From positions 929,001 through 993,000 of the forward strand of contig NZ_CP043506.1 in assembly GCF_008365315.1 (NCBI RefSeq): DNA of 64,000 nucleotides, written 5' to 3'. The notes under the pieces were generated by a model. It ran no database searches. It was given only the letters and a program-made list of their open reading frames with translations, and had not been told where the DNA came from. Below, in pieces: positions 18,633 through 27,309 of this stretch; within the stretch, counting starts at the first letter, position 1, and every line of letters begins with the position of its first letter. The translations under genes were made by a program, and so were the position numbers. Source of the DNA: Acetobacter vaccinii. Its GTDB lineage: Bacteria; Pseudomonadota; Alphaproteobacteria; Acetobacterales; Acetobacteraceae.

Positions 18633-20653
18633 TGGGGCGCGGCCTGTGGCGGCGACACGCCGTGCGGGCAGGATTGGCCGGAGCATGTCTGGCCAGCCTG
18701 CTGGCCGGGGCCGCCCTGCTGGACCACCTGCTACCCCCCGACATGGCCCGCGTGCGCAGCTTTGCCCTGATCCTGCAAGCGCGGGATGGTACGGTGCTGG
18801 ACGGGCGCACCAGCCACGACGGCACCTGGCGGCTGCCCACCCAGAGCAAGCAGGTGGACCCCACCTATCTGGCCCTGCTGCTGCAAACAGAAGACAGGCG
18901 TTTTGCCTGGCACCCTGGCATAGACCCGCTATCCCTGACCAGAGCCGCGTGGCAGTTGCTGACCCACGGCCATATTGTCTCGGGCGGGTCCACGCTGGCC
19001 ATGCAAGCCTCGCGCCTGTTAATGCCGCACCCGCATACATGGGGCGGCAAGCTGGCCGACCTGTTGCGCGCCCTGCAATTAGAATGGCGCTATGGCCACA
19101 CCGGCACGCTGGACCTGTACCTGACACTGACCCCCGAAGGGGGCAATATCGAGGGCATACGTGCGGCGTCCTTGCTGTATTTCGGGCATGAACCAGCCCA
19201 TCTTTCCCCCGCCGAAGCTGCGCTGCTGGTAGCCCTGCCACGCAAGCCTGCCGCTTTCCGCCCCGACCGGCACCCCCAGGCGCTGCTGGCTGCAGCCCAG
19301 GGCGTGCTATCCCACGCCCAGCAGCCTCTGCCCGCCCTCTGGCCCCACCCCACCACAGGCCCACACCCGCATGACGCGCCCGAGGTGCTGGCCTTTCTCT
19401 GGGGCAATGGCCGCCGTGACACCGTACATTCCACTCTGGATGCCGCCCAGCAGCGCACAATCCGCGCCCTGCTCACCCGTGATCTGCCCCCACGCCACGG
19501 CACTCTGGCAGCCCTTGTGGCCAACCATGAGCATGAAATAACCACCTGGGTGGGGGGGAGCGAACATAGCTGCCCAAGCTGTGCGATCGACATGGTGCTG
19601 GCCCCACGCTCACCCGGATCAGCACTCAAACCCCTTATTTATGGCATGGCGCTGGATGCAGGCTGGCTGACCCCTACCACACGCCTGCGCGATTCCCGCA
19701 TGGCCGTAGGGGACTATGCCCCGCATGACTATGGCCACACGTTCTATGGTGAAACCACAGCCGCGCGGGCGTTGCAGCTTTCCCTCAATATCCCTGCCAT
19801 TCTGGTCTTGCAGAAAATCGGGGCGGCGACCTTCCGCGACCATCTGGCCCGCTGCGGCGTGGTCCTGCGCCTGCCCGACGCAACCGCCACCCCAAGTCTG
19901 GCTCTGGCCCTTGGGGGAGAGGCCGTAACCCTGCGCGAACTGGTCACGCTCTATGCCGCCATCGACCACGCAGGCACCGTTGCCCCGCTGGTGCTGGACC
20001 ACACCGCACCTCCTCCGCCCCCCATGGACACCCGCTTTGCCAGCCCCCGCGCCACGGCTGACCTGCGCGCCATCCTGCGCGGGACACACCCCCCGGCAGG
20101 CACAAGCTGGCATGATGTCGCCTTTAAAACCGGAACGTCCTACGGTGGGCGCGATGCCTGGGCCATGGCCACCACTGGCCGCTGGACTGTAGGTGTCTGG
20201 GCAGGCCGGCCCGATGGCACCGCAACGCCTGGCCTGACCGGCCGGGGTGTGGCCGGGCCTGTACTGGGCAGGATCATCACCCTGCTCCAGCCCCCGGCCC
20301 CCATCCCCACCACATTGGCTGTGGCCCCCACGCACCTTAACACGGCGGCGCTGTCCACCGCCCTGCACCGCATGGCCACTGTGGCCGGGCCGCAGATTAT
20401 TACCCCGGCAAACGGTGCAGAACTGGAAAATAGCCCTGACCCGGCCCACGCCAGCCCCATCGGACTGGAAGCCGCAGGTGGGGTGCCACCCTATCGCTGG
20501 TATGTGAACGGCACGCCTGTCAGCGTACCACCGGGGGCCAGTGCAGCCTGGCTGCCCGATGGGCCGGGCTTTACACACATCAGCGTAACCGATGCCCAAG
20601 GATTGAGCGCCCAGGCAACAATCCGCATCCGCGACGCCGACCCCACCCTATGA
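18632..20653 (+). CDS. pbpC: Penicillin-binding protein 1C
   Basis: 673 aa bifunctional peptidoglycan synthase. It has an N-terminal membrane anchor (about 12-32), a GT51 glycosyltransferase domain with catalytic 'EDRRF' (Glu87) and 'GGSTLAMQASRLL', a transpeptidase domain with SxxK (Ser330-Lys333, in 'SPGSALKP') and KTGT (Lys499), and a C-terminal BiPBP_C domain (about 585-673). ATG at 18632 overlaps the macroglobulin stop (TGATG); a GTG three bases earlier is an alternative. The yfhM-pbpC pairing is widespread, since the trap protein is thought to protect the cell when the wall is breached and PbpC repairs it. Confidence 0.93.
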   Translation: MGRGLWRRHAVRAGLAGACLASLLAGAALLDHLLPPDMARVRSFALILQARDGTVLDGRTSHDGTWRLPTQSKQVDPTYLALLLQTEDRRFAWHPGIDPLSLTRAAWQLLTHGHIVSGGSTLAMQASRLLMPHPHTWGGKLADLLRALQLEWRYGHTGTLDLYLTLTPEGGNIEGIRAASLLYFGHEPAHLSPAEAALLVALPRKPAAFRPDRHPQALLAAAQGVLSHAQQPLPALWPHPTTGPHPHDAPEVLAFLWGNGRRDTVHSTLDAAQQRTIRALLTRDLPPRHGTLAALVANHEHEITTWVGGSEHSCPSCAIDMVLAPRSPGSALKPLIYGMALDAGWLTPTTRLRDSRMAVGDYAPHDYGHTFYGETTAARALQLSLNIPAILVLQKIGAATFRDHLARCGVVLRLPDATATPSLALALGGEAVTLRELVTLYAAIDHAGTVAPLVLDHTAPPPPPMDTRFASPRATADLRAILRGTHPPAGTSWHDVAFKTGTSYGGRDAWAMATTGRWTVGVWAGRPDGTATPGLTGRGVAGPVLGRIITLLQPPAPIPTTLAVAPTHLNTAALSTALHRMATVAGPQIITPANGAELENSPDPAHASPIGLEAAGGVPPYRWYVNGTPVSVPPGASAAWLPDGPGFTHISVTDAQGLSAQATIRIRDADPTL

Positions 20654-20907
20654 CCGCACCTGCGGACCTATGGTACGCATTGACTTTCCGGCGGGGCTAT
20701 CGGCATTATCAGGCAGGCAATGGACTCTGCCTGACTTTCATACCCGAAAGTCGAACCGCCTTACGGGCTGATGATTCCTACCCCGCAAACCACGCGCGAG
20801 GGAGGAGTGTACCAACAGCCATGCGCCCCACCACCCCGACCATAACACACAGCCACCCACACCCGGACTCTGTCCGGGCTACATGCCCTGCTGGCAGGAG
20901 CCCGTGC
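20654..20907 (+). other. Leader region before the universal stress gene
   Basis: 254 bases between pbpC and the most likely start of the stress protein. The reading frame is open through it (an ATG at 20650 overlaps the pbpC stop), but the translated leader is Arg/Pro-rich and unlike any domain. It contains two small inverted repeats (GGCAG/CTGCC near 20715-20733 and GACTTTC/GAAAGTC near 20733-20753). These could be attenuator-like structure; no known riboswitch was recognised. Confidence 0.35.
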
Positions 20908-21732
20908 ATGCGTATTCTCTCCATTCTTGACACTCTGGAGACAGCCCCGTTCATCCTTGAGACAACCAGCGCTCTGGCTGACCGGCTTGGCTGTGGCAGC
21001 GTGCGCCTGCTGCACCCCGCCCCTGCCAGCAACCCGGACTTTCAAAGCCCTGACGAAGGCATGCCCGGCCCGCAGGCGCAGGCCCGTTTTGCCCAAAATG
21101 TTACAGCCCAGACAACAGCCCTGCATACCCTGTGCCAGAACTGGATGGCCACTTCTGGCCATGCCCGTATCAGCCACTGGGCCACAGGCCAGGAGGATAA
21201 TATCCGCGCCCTTGTCGCAACAGAAGCCGCCAGTGCGGACCTTGTCGTGCTCAGCCGCCCCCGTGCGACCGACCCGGCCTCCGTCAGCCAGGCCTTCTCC
21301 GGTGCCCTGTACGATGCCAAGGCCGCAGTCGTGGTGGCCCCCTTGCAGTCCTACCCCACCATGGGCAGCCACCCCATCGTGGCCTGGAAAGCGTCGGACA
21401 TGCTGGACCGTGCGCTGGAACACGCCATGCCCCTGCTGGAAAAAGCAGCCACAGTCACAATCCTGATCGGGGAGCGGCAGGCGGGGGAGGAAGCCACCCC
21501 AACACTGGCCCAGACCCTGCGCCAGAAAGGGGTTGCCGTGACCATCCAACGGTTTGTGATAACCAGCCGGACAGAGGTGGGCGAGCAGATACGCGCTCAG
21601 GCCCTGTCCGCCGGGGGTGACCTGCTGGTCATGGGCGCCTATAGCCAGCCGCATTTTCTGGAGTGGCTGTTTGGCGGCCCTACGCGCGACATTCTGCGCC
21701 ACGGCACGCTGCCCATTCTGACACACCACTGA
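20908..21732 (+). CDS. Universal stress protein (UspA family)
   Basis: 274 aa from the ATG at 20908, preceded by GGAG at 20897. It starts with 'MRILSILDTLETAPFILETTSALADRLGC' style beta-alpha Usp fold and ends with the conserved 'LLVMGAYSQPHFLEWLFGGPTRDILRHGTLPIL' segment (residues split here for reading), which corresponds to the G-x2-G-x9-G-S/T nucleotide-binding loop with GGPT in place of GS. It appears to be a tandem Usp with a weaker first domain. It may bind ATP or other ligands and act in stress survival. An alternative start at 20650 is unlikely because the added residues have no fold-like character. Confidence 0.85.
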   Translation: MRILSILDTLETAPFILETTSALADRLGCGSVRLLHPAPASNPDFQSPDEGMPGPQAQARFAQNVTAQTTALHTLCQNWMATSGHARISHWATGQEDNIRALVATEAASADLVVLSRPRATDPASVSQAFSGALYDAKAAVVVAPLQSYPTMGSHPIVAWKASDMLDRALEHAMPLLEKAATVTILIGERQAGEEATPTLAQTLRQKGVAVTIQRFVITSRTEVGEQIRAQALSAGGDLLVMGAYSQPHFLEWLFGGPTRDILRHGTLPILTHH

Positions 21733-21759
21733 CCCCTGGACAGAAGACCGATACAGACC

Positions 21760-22173
21760 ATGCCTGCACCACTCATCCCCTCCCTCCTCATCGGCCTTGC
21801 CGGGGCCTGTGGCACGCTTTTACGCTACTGGCTGGGGCTGGCCACCGTACGCTGGAGCCAGGTACTGCCGTGGGGCACCATCCTGATCAACGTAACCGGG
21901 TCGTTCGCGATTGCCTTTTTTGGCACGCTGACGGCGGCCGGGGGCAGGCTGCCCATGTCGGAAACCAGCAGGCTTGTGTTCATGGTCGGGCTGTGCGGAG
22001 GATACACCACGTTTTCCTCCTTCAGCCTCCAGACCCTCGACCTTCTGAAAAACGGCTTCCCCGGTCGGGCACTGCTGAACATTGGCCTGTCTGTCATGCT
22101 GTGCATGGTCAGTGTCGCGGCGGGGTCCATGCTGGCGCAGGGTATCAACGCCAGCCAGCCCCACGATGGCTGA
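21760..22173 (+). CDS. crcB: Fluoride channel CrcB/Fluc
   Basis: 137 aa with four membrane helices. It carries the family signatures 'GACGTLLRYWLG' in helix 1, 'GTILINVTGSFAIAF' (the Asn of helix 2) and 'GLCGGYTTFSSFS' (the Na+ site and Phe box of helix 3). Fluc proteins are dual-topology dimers exporting fluoride down its gradient. The gene starts 27 bp after the stress protein gene. I looked for a fluoride riboswitch in front and found no GGNGATGG-type core, so it may be co-transcribed with the stress gene. Confidence 0.93.
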   Translation: MPAPLIPSLLIGLAGACGTLLRYWLGLATVRWSQVLPWGTILINVTGSFAIAFFGTLTAAGGRLPMSETSRLVFMVGLCGGYTTFSSFSLQTLDLLKNGFPGRALLNIGLSVMLCMVSVAAGSMLAQGINASQPHDG

Positions 22174-22201
22174 GAACAGGCCATCAATCAGGAGCATTTG
22201 C

Positions 22202-22230
22202 GCCTACGCCATTATGAGGATGGCGTAGGC
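22202..22230 (+). terminator. Hairpin after crcB
   Basis: GCCTACGCCAT (22202-22212) pairs perfectly with ATGGCGTAGGC (22220-22230) around a 7-base loop. The following bases are CAATCCTTTATATAA, with only a weak U-tract. It most likely terminates the pbpC-usp-crcB transcript. Confidence 0.65.
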
Positions 22231-22431
22231 CAATCCTTTATATAATCTTGATAATGTATTAAAAAATTCGTCATCAGACCACTGCCGGAACATTTTGAAA
22301 ACTGCTATACGGGTATTGTAGCGTCTTTTCTGACCTCCTGGCCGTATTTAGGGCCGGGGCGTCCTGCTTTAGCTATAGTGTACCTGATGATCATGATTAC
22401 GCTTCCTGTATTTTTGGAAAGGCCTGTTTAA

Positions 22432-23577
22432 ATGACTTTCGGGAAAGCCTTGCTGTGTACAGGACGATTGGAAACATGGTCAGGCTCCGAAATGGTGCTT
22501 CTGGAATTTGGCGAGGCCCTTCAGGCTCAGGGCTTTGAAGTTGATATTTACGCCCACAATATTGCCGCTGACCTGGCAACCGTATTTGCCCAGAAAAACC
22601 TGACATTCAAAACAGCCAATACAATAAACCTTAAAAATTATCGGCTTATTTATACACAACTCAACGCCCTTACTGCACTGATGTCGGAAGATGACATAGG
22701 CTTTATGTGCGAAAACGGCTTTCCGTGCATTATCTACGGCCATCTTTCTCCCTTTGTCGATATGGAAGCCCCGCTCTCCCGGCTGGAAGCGGCCATCAAC
22801 ACCTTTATTGTGGCCAATAGTCAGGAAACAAAGCAGCGTCTGATCAGCTTTGGCTATAAAGACAAGGACGTGCTGGTTGTCCCCAATCCCACGCGCCATA
22901 CCTACAAGAACAGCCAGAAAACGATTACAGATTTCAAGAACGTTGCCATTATCTCCAACCATGTTCCTCCAGAACTGCTGGAAGCCCGGGCACTGCTTGA
23001 AAATGATGGCCTTGTCGTGGATATTATTGGCGCACAAGGCACACAGCAACAGGTGACCCCTGAACTGCTGAATGCTTATGACGGCATTATTACCATCGGC
23101 AAAACGGTCCAGATGGCGTTGCTGTCAAAGCTGCCTGTTTACTGTTACGACCATTTTGGTGGTCCGGGCTGGCTGACCCCACAGAATTTTGAGAAGGCGG
23201 CAGACTTCAATTTTTCCGGGCGTGGGTTCTCGGCCAAGAAAACTGCGGATGATATTTATACAGAAATAAAAAATTTTACTGTAGAAAACTTCAACACCAC
23301 ACGCAGTCTCTACAATAACCTTGGAAAATATTCCTTCCGCAACTGGGTTGTCCTGCTCAAGCGCTTTCTGGTGCAGTATGAACCCGTCAAGCGGCGTAAT
23401 GTCCAGACACTCCTCCAATACTGCCGTCTGGACAGAAGCCTGAGCGTTATTTGCATGCAGGCTTTCCAGTTCTTCTACGAAAGCAACGTTATCTATCAAC
23501 GTCATGTAAAAATCATCGAGGACCAGAGCACCCATATTCAGGCCCTCACTCACTCAGTTGCCGATAAAGACCGATAG
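22432..23577 (+). pseudogene. Glycosyltransferase with coiled-coil tail, 5' part (interrupted by IS)
   Basis: 381 codons to a TAG supplied by the IS end. The first 330 residues look like a GT-B glycosyltransferase of the GT4 type: 'WSGSEMVLLEFGEALQAQGF' near the start (GxGE-like donor loop) and 'VANSQETKQRLISFGY' then 'VLVVPNPT' in the middle. Residues after 360 begin the coiled coil. SD GGAAAGG precedes the ATG. Joining 22432-23572 to 25101-25873 restores one 1914-bp frame (637 aa). The protein probably acted on surface polysaccharide or glycoprotein; the N-terminal domain may still be made as a truncated product. Confidence 0.8.
23569..23572. repeat. Target-site duplication GACC, left copy
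   Basis: GACC immediately left of the IS. The right copy is 25097-25100. Removing the IS plus one copy rebuilds the glycosyltransferase reading frame, Ala-Asp-Lys-Asp-Gln-Arg-Leu, which supports this as the true duplication. Confidence 0.85.
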
Positions 23578-25096
23578 TGTTGAAAAACTCATGGTGAAGA
23601 GTGAAAGTGTTGCCAAGCCACTTCGACATAAGTGCAGCTTTCTTGCCTCAGGTGGATAAGGCAGGCGCTCCGGGAGGTATCAGTTTCGCCATTTTGCGGA
23701 GATTTTGAGCAGCTGCGGCGAGATGGAACTCATCACGGGCACCGTTTGGTCCTCTGAGCCTCAACCGATCGATCTTCAAAATGCGCTTGAGGTGAGCAAA
23801 CAGCATTTCAACCTTCTTTCGTTCTCGTCTGGAGATAATATAGGCGTCGGTTAAAGCAATGTCGCGGGCCATATCACGAGCGCCTTCATGAATAGAGCGC
23901 AGAACCTTACGATTGGGCTGATTGGGGCAGCATTTTGGTTTGAGAGTGCATACGTCGCACGCCAGTTTCGACGAACGGTATCGAAGTAGGTTGTCGGGAG
24001 GGGCATTTGGTTGATCCGAGTTGATCTTGCGCCACTGCTGCTTCAGTTGCTGTCCTCCAGGACAGATGTAAAGATCGTGCACGTGGTCATATGTGAAATC
24101 TCGACGTTCGAAAGTCCCGTCCTGCCGGGCAGATTTGTCGAAGACCGGAATGTGAGGTTCGATGCCACGCTCATGAACCAGCCACGCAAGATTTTCAGCG
24201 GATCCATAAGCTGTATCCGCCGCAAGCCTTTCGGGCCATATTCCAAATGTTTCCTGCGTACGCTCTATCATTCGGCGTTGCGCCGTAACCTCGGCCTGCC
24301 GGATGGCTGTCGTGGTTTCTACATCCATGATGACAGCCGATTTAAGGTCGATGAGGTAATTTGTGCAGTAGGCATAATAAGCAAGGCCACCGCTTGCAGC
24401 GTTCCAACGTGCCGCAGGATCGACCGGAGAGATATATTTTGGTTGCACGGGCGTAGCAGACCCAAATGCAGCATCGTCCAGCACCGAGAAATACTCCCGC
24501 ACAGCACGTTGGGCTGCCTCGATCGGCAGTTTATCTGGGCCCGGAACACTACGCTGCCGATTAGCGTCAGCCTTGATCGTGCTGGCATCGACCGCAAAGC
24601 CTTCACCGCCCACCAGTCCCTTGGCGATACACTGCCGGACGGTCATTTCGAACATTTGGCGAAGCAGATCACTCTCCCGGAAGCGTCCGTGCCGGTTTTT
24701 CGAGAATGTCGAATGATCAGGCACAGGGCCGTTGAGACCAAGGCCACAGAACCACCGGTAGGCCAGGTTAAGATGGACTTCTTCACATAGCCGTCGCTCG
24801 GATCGAATACCCATCACGTAGCCAACGATTAACATCCTGATGATCAGCTCGGGATCGATTGAAGGCCGTCCCGTGCCGCTGTAAAATGGACGAAGATGCT
24901 CACGCAGGCCGTCCAGATCGACAAAGCGATCAATTGAACGCAAAAGATGGCCAGCTGGCACATGGTCTTCAAGACGGAACTCGTAGAACAGTGCCTCCTG
25001 TATTTTCGTTCGATCACCCATCATTTGCAGGTTCCTCCTGCGAAGAGTGAATCAGTGCTTCACTCTCAAAGCAAGCGCGACTTTTTCAACACTATC
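23573..25096. mobile_element. Insertion sequence, IS1182-like, 1524 bp
   Basis: The element is bounded by the 15-bp perfect inverted repeats GATAGTGTTGAAAAA (23573-23587) and TTTTTCAACACTATC (25082-25096), flanked by 4-bp direct repeats GACC. It carries one transposase gene on the minus strand. It is a recent-looking insertion because ends, target duplication and host frame are all intact. Its base composition (about half A+T) differs from the GC-rich host gene. Confidence 0.9.
23648..25024 (-). CDS. IS1182-like DDE transposase
   Basis: 458 aa. The N-terminus 'FRLEDHVPAGHLLRSIDRFVDL' and 'YSGTGRPSIDPELIIRMLIVGYVMGIRSER' (read in parts) are typical of IS1182/IS5-type transposases (DUF772 region, about residues 15-95). 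The DDE domain has 'AVDASTIKADA' (first Asp), 'LAADTAYGSAENLAWL' (second Asp) and a C-terminal 'ERKKVEMLFAHLKRIL' with the catalytic Glu. A Cys-rich stretch 'CDVCTLKPKCCPNQ' is also usual for the family. It is full length with no frameshift, so it could be active. Confidence 0.92.
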   Translation of the reverse strand: MMGDRTKIQEALFYEFRLEDHVPAGHLLRSIDRFVDLDGLREHLRPFYSGTGRPSIDPELIIRMLIVGYVMGIRSERRLCEEVHLNLAYRWFCGLGLNGPVPDHSTFSKNRHGRFRESDLLRQMFEMTVRQCIAKGLVGGEGFAVDASTIKADANRQRSVPGPDKLPIEAAQRAVREYFSVLDDAAFGSATPVQPKYISPVDPAARWNAASGGLAYYAYCTNYLIDLKSAVIMDVETTTAIRQAEVTAQRRMIERTQETFGIWPERLAADTAYGSAENLAWLVHERGIEPHIPVFDKSARQDGTFERRDFTYDHVHDLYICPGGQQLKQQWRKINSDQPNAPPDNLLRYRSSKLACDVCTLKPKCCPNQPNRKVLRSIHEGARDMARDIALTDAYIISRRERKKVEMLFAHLKRILKIDRLRLRGPNGARDEFHLAAAAQNLRKMAKLIPPGAPALST

Positions 25097-25873
25097 GACC
25101 AACGGCTGACAGAGCACGACAGCACCATTGCCCTCCTGCACACCCACATTGCCGACAGAGACCAGTGGGTGGCAGAACGCGATGCCACCATCACGCTCCT
25201 GCACACCTACATCGCAGACAGGGACCAATGGATTGCTGAACGGGATGGCGTGATTGCTCACCTGCACGGGCAGATCCAGGAGCGAAACCAATGGGTGGCG
25301 GAACGGGATGCCTCCATCACCCTCCTGCAAACCCAGGTTACAGACAGGGACAAATGGGTGGCGGAGCGCGACAGCACGGTTGCCCTCATGCGCACATATA
25401 TCAACGACCGGGAAAGACTGGTGGCCGAACGCGACAGCGCCATTGACCTCCTGCGCGGGCAGGTCGCAGACCGGGACCAGTGGGTCACGGAGCGCGACGC
25501 CACCATAAGCCAGATGCACACCTACGTCAGCGACAGGGACAGGTGGATTGCGGAGCGTGACAACACCATAACCCTTTTGCATACGCATATTGAAAACCGG
25601 GACAAATGGATTGTTGACCGCAACAACACCATCACCCAGTTGCGCACCCATATTGACGAGCGGGAAACATGGGTTGCGGAACGCGACCATACCATCTCCC
25701 TCATGCGTGCGCAGATTGAAGAACGAAACCAGCGGGTAGCAGAGCGCGATAACACCATCACCCACTTGCAGGCCCAGACCGCAGAACAGCAACAATGCAT
25801 TGCGGAACGGGATGCCACCATCATACAGCTCCAAACCAGACGCGGGGGCCTGTCGCGCCTTATGGGCCACTAA
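25097..25873 (+). pseudogene. Glycosyltransferase coiled-coil tail, 3' part (separated by IS)
   Basis: 259 in-frame codons from the right target duplication to TAA. The whole segment is a coiled coil made of 21-residue repeats with consensus xDRDxWVAERDxTIxLLxTxI and ends with 'GGLSRLMGH'. No start codon or ribosome site belongs to it now; an open frame entering from the IS (from 24947) is accidental. Its reading frame continues exactly from the 5' part when the IS is removed. Confidence 0.85.
25151..25843 (+). repeat. Eleven tandem 63-bp coding repeats (coiled coil); a twelfth is split by the IS
   Basis: Eleven consecutive units of exactly 63 bp encode 21-residue (three-heptad) repeats. Core 'WVAERD' is preserved in most units; Leu/Ile occupy the heptad core positions. 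The first unit of the original array starts at 23560 and was cut by the IS after its fourth residue, so the intact gene had 12 units. DNA divergence between units is moderate, so the array is old rather than a fresh slippage product. Confidence 0.9.
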
Positions 25874-26163
25874 AACCCCTTAACCCAAAAGCACGGGCGT
25901 AAAACCACTACTGGCGGCACCTCCATGGCCGCCAGCACCATGGGTACAATCCCTCCCGCCCATACAGCCGCCATCCCTGTAAACAGCCCTGACAGCACTG
26001 CGCGCCACGCCGCCTCCCGTTCAGGTTCACGTCAGCTTTGGCTGGTATCACTCTCGCTCACGGCATGGAGGGCTTGGGCAGACATGGGCAGGACGAGGCA
26101 CAGCAACATGCGCGGGAACTGTCTGGCCGTGCCACAAAGCGGCTGGAGAGCAGTCCACCTGCC
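25874..26163. other. Spacer between the broken glycosyltransferase and the metal efflux operon
   Basis: 290 bases. It probably holds the promoter of the efflux operon. Open frames on both strands exist (for example 25925-26167 plus) but none has a ribosome site or family-like sequence. A minus-strand stretch (about 26109-25880) reads as a short signal-like segment and a hydrophobic segment separated by a stop codon; it might be a decayed gene. Confidence 0.35.
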
Positions 26164-27309
26164 ATGACCCGCCTGCACCTGCTGGGGGTTGCCCTGCTCT
26201 ACGCCATACCCTCCATGGCCTGGGCCGATACGCCGGGCCTGCCCCCTGTTCTGACACTCGACGCCAGCGCGGTCGGGAATGAAGGCATTACCACCACAAC
26301 TGTTACAACCGGTGCGCTGGCACCCGTCCTGTCCGTCATGGCCCGTGTCATGCCCGATACCAGCCGGGTGGTGCATATTCACCCCGCCGGTTACGGCAAG
26401 GTGTTGGTCGTGCTGGTGCAGCCAGGGCAGCGTGTACGCAAAGGGGCTGCGCTGCTGCGCTATCAGGACCACGCCCTGCATAGTGCGCGCCTGCAAGCCA
26501 CCCAGACCCAGGCCGCCCTGAAAGCCGCGCTGGCCACCCGGAGTGAGGCCGCAGGCGCGGTGCAACGGGCCAGACAACTGCTCGGCCAGACCATCCCGCT
26601 GGCCGAGTTACACCGGCGGGAAGCCACCCTTGCCCAAGCCCAGGCGCAGGTAGAGGCCCGACAGGCGGAATCCGGCACACTGACCCACCGCTTTGCCGAG
26701 GAGTTCAACTCCCCCTCCGAACAGGATGGGCAGGATGAAACCTCAACCCTGATTTCCCCCGTCGATGGCGTGGTGCAGGCGCTGGACACGGCGCTGGCGG
26801 CGGATCTGACACCAGCCATGGATGTCGCAACCGTAGCCGACCTGTCCACCGTATGGATTGTTGCGGACATTCCACCCGACCAGGCAGCACACCTGCAACC
26901 CGGTGGAGAGCAGAAAACCCACACGGCACAGGGGCCGGTTGTCTCCCACATCGACACGGTGGGTGCCGCCGCCAACCCGTTGACCGGGCTGGTCCGGGTC
27001 ATCAGCCGCGTCCCCAACCCCACCGGCCAGTTGATACCCGGCATGGTGCTGGATGCAGACGTGCAGGAGCAGGATGCCACACCCGGCCTGCTGGTGCCCT
27101 CCGAGGCCATACAGACCCTGAACGGGCAGGACATCGTGTTCATCCGGCAGTCAGCAACACAATACCGCCCGGTCCCTGTGCGTGTGGGGGTCGATACCGG
27201 GGACAGGGCCGTTGTGCATGGCGCGCTGAAAGACGGTGATCAGGTTGTCGGCCACGGCAGCTTTGCCCTTAAATCCATGATCGGCCTTGCCGGGCTGGAT
27301 GCTGACTGA
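26164..27309 (+). CDS. RND efflux adaptor, CzcB-like
   Basis: 381 aa from the ATG at 26164, chosen because a good signal peptide follows it ('MTRLHLLGVALLYAIPSMAWA-D'). An upstream in-frame ATG at 26038 adds 42 residues with no signal character. The protein has the lipoyl half 'VLVVLVQPGQRVRKGAALLRY', a helical hairpin (about 100-170), 'TLISPVDGVVQALD', and the beta-barrel with 'TVWIVADIPPDQAAHLQPG', the arrangement of CzcB/CusB-type adaptors. It overlaps the permease gene by one base. No outer-membrane factor gene is present in this operon. Confidence 0.88.
   Translation: MTRLHLLGVALLYAIPSMAWADTPGLPPVLTLDASAVGNEGITTTTVTTGALAPVLSVMARVMPDTSRVVHIHPAGYGKVLVVLVQPGQRVRKGAALLRYQDHALHSARLQATQTQAALKAALATRSEAAGAVQRARQLLGQTIPLAELHRREATLAQAQAQVEARQAESGTLTHRFAEEFNSPSEQDGQDETSTLISPVDGVVQALDTALAADLTPAMDVATVADLSTVWIVADIPPDQAAHLQPGGEQKTHTAQGPVVSHIDTVGAAANPLTGLVRVISRVPNPTGQLIPGMVLDADVQEQDATPGLLVPSEAIQTLNGQDIVFIRQSATQYRPVPVRVGVDTGDRAVVHGALKDGDQVVGHGSFALKSMIGLAGLDAD

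Noticed and set aside
17742..19460. 572-codon minus-strand open frame opposite the macroglobulin and pbpC genes
   Set aside because: It is antisense to two well supported genes and has the low-complexity Arg/Gly/Ala composition expected of a shadow frame in GC-rich DNA.
20654..20760. Compact inverted repeats that could be a tRNA-like or riboswitch structure
   Set aside because: No tRNA consensus (TTCRA arm, anticodon stem) or known riboswitch core could be matched.
21733..21759. Possible fluoride riboswitch before crcB
   Set aside because: Only 27 bp separate crcB from the preceding gene and no conserved riboswitch core is visible in this or the earlier leader.
24947..25096. Apparent start of a 308-residue protein inside the IS
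   Set aside because: The frame runs from antisense transposase DNA through the inverted repeat into the coiled-coil; the true gene start is at 22432 on the other side of the IS.
25151..25843. Regular 63-bp direct repeats resembling a satellite or CRISPR-like array
   Set aside because: Units are contiguous with no spacers and translate in one frame to coiled-coil heptads. They are coding repeats.
26032..26577. Long minus-strand frame overlapping the CzcB-like gene, ending with a signal-peptide-like segment
   Set aside because: Most of it is antisense shadow of a clear gene; the signal-like end is short and followed by a stop. It may be a relic but cannot be supported.
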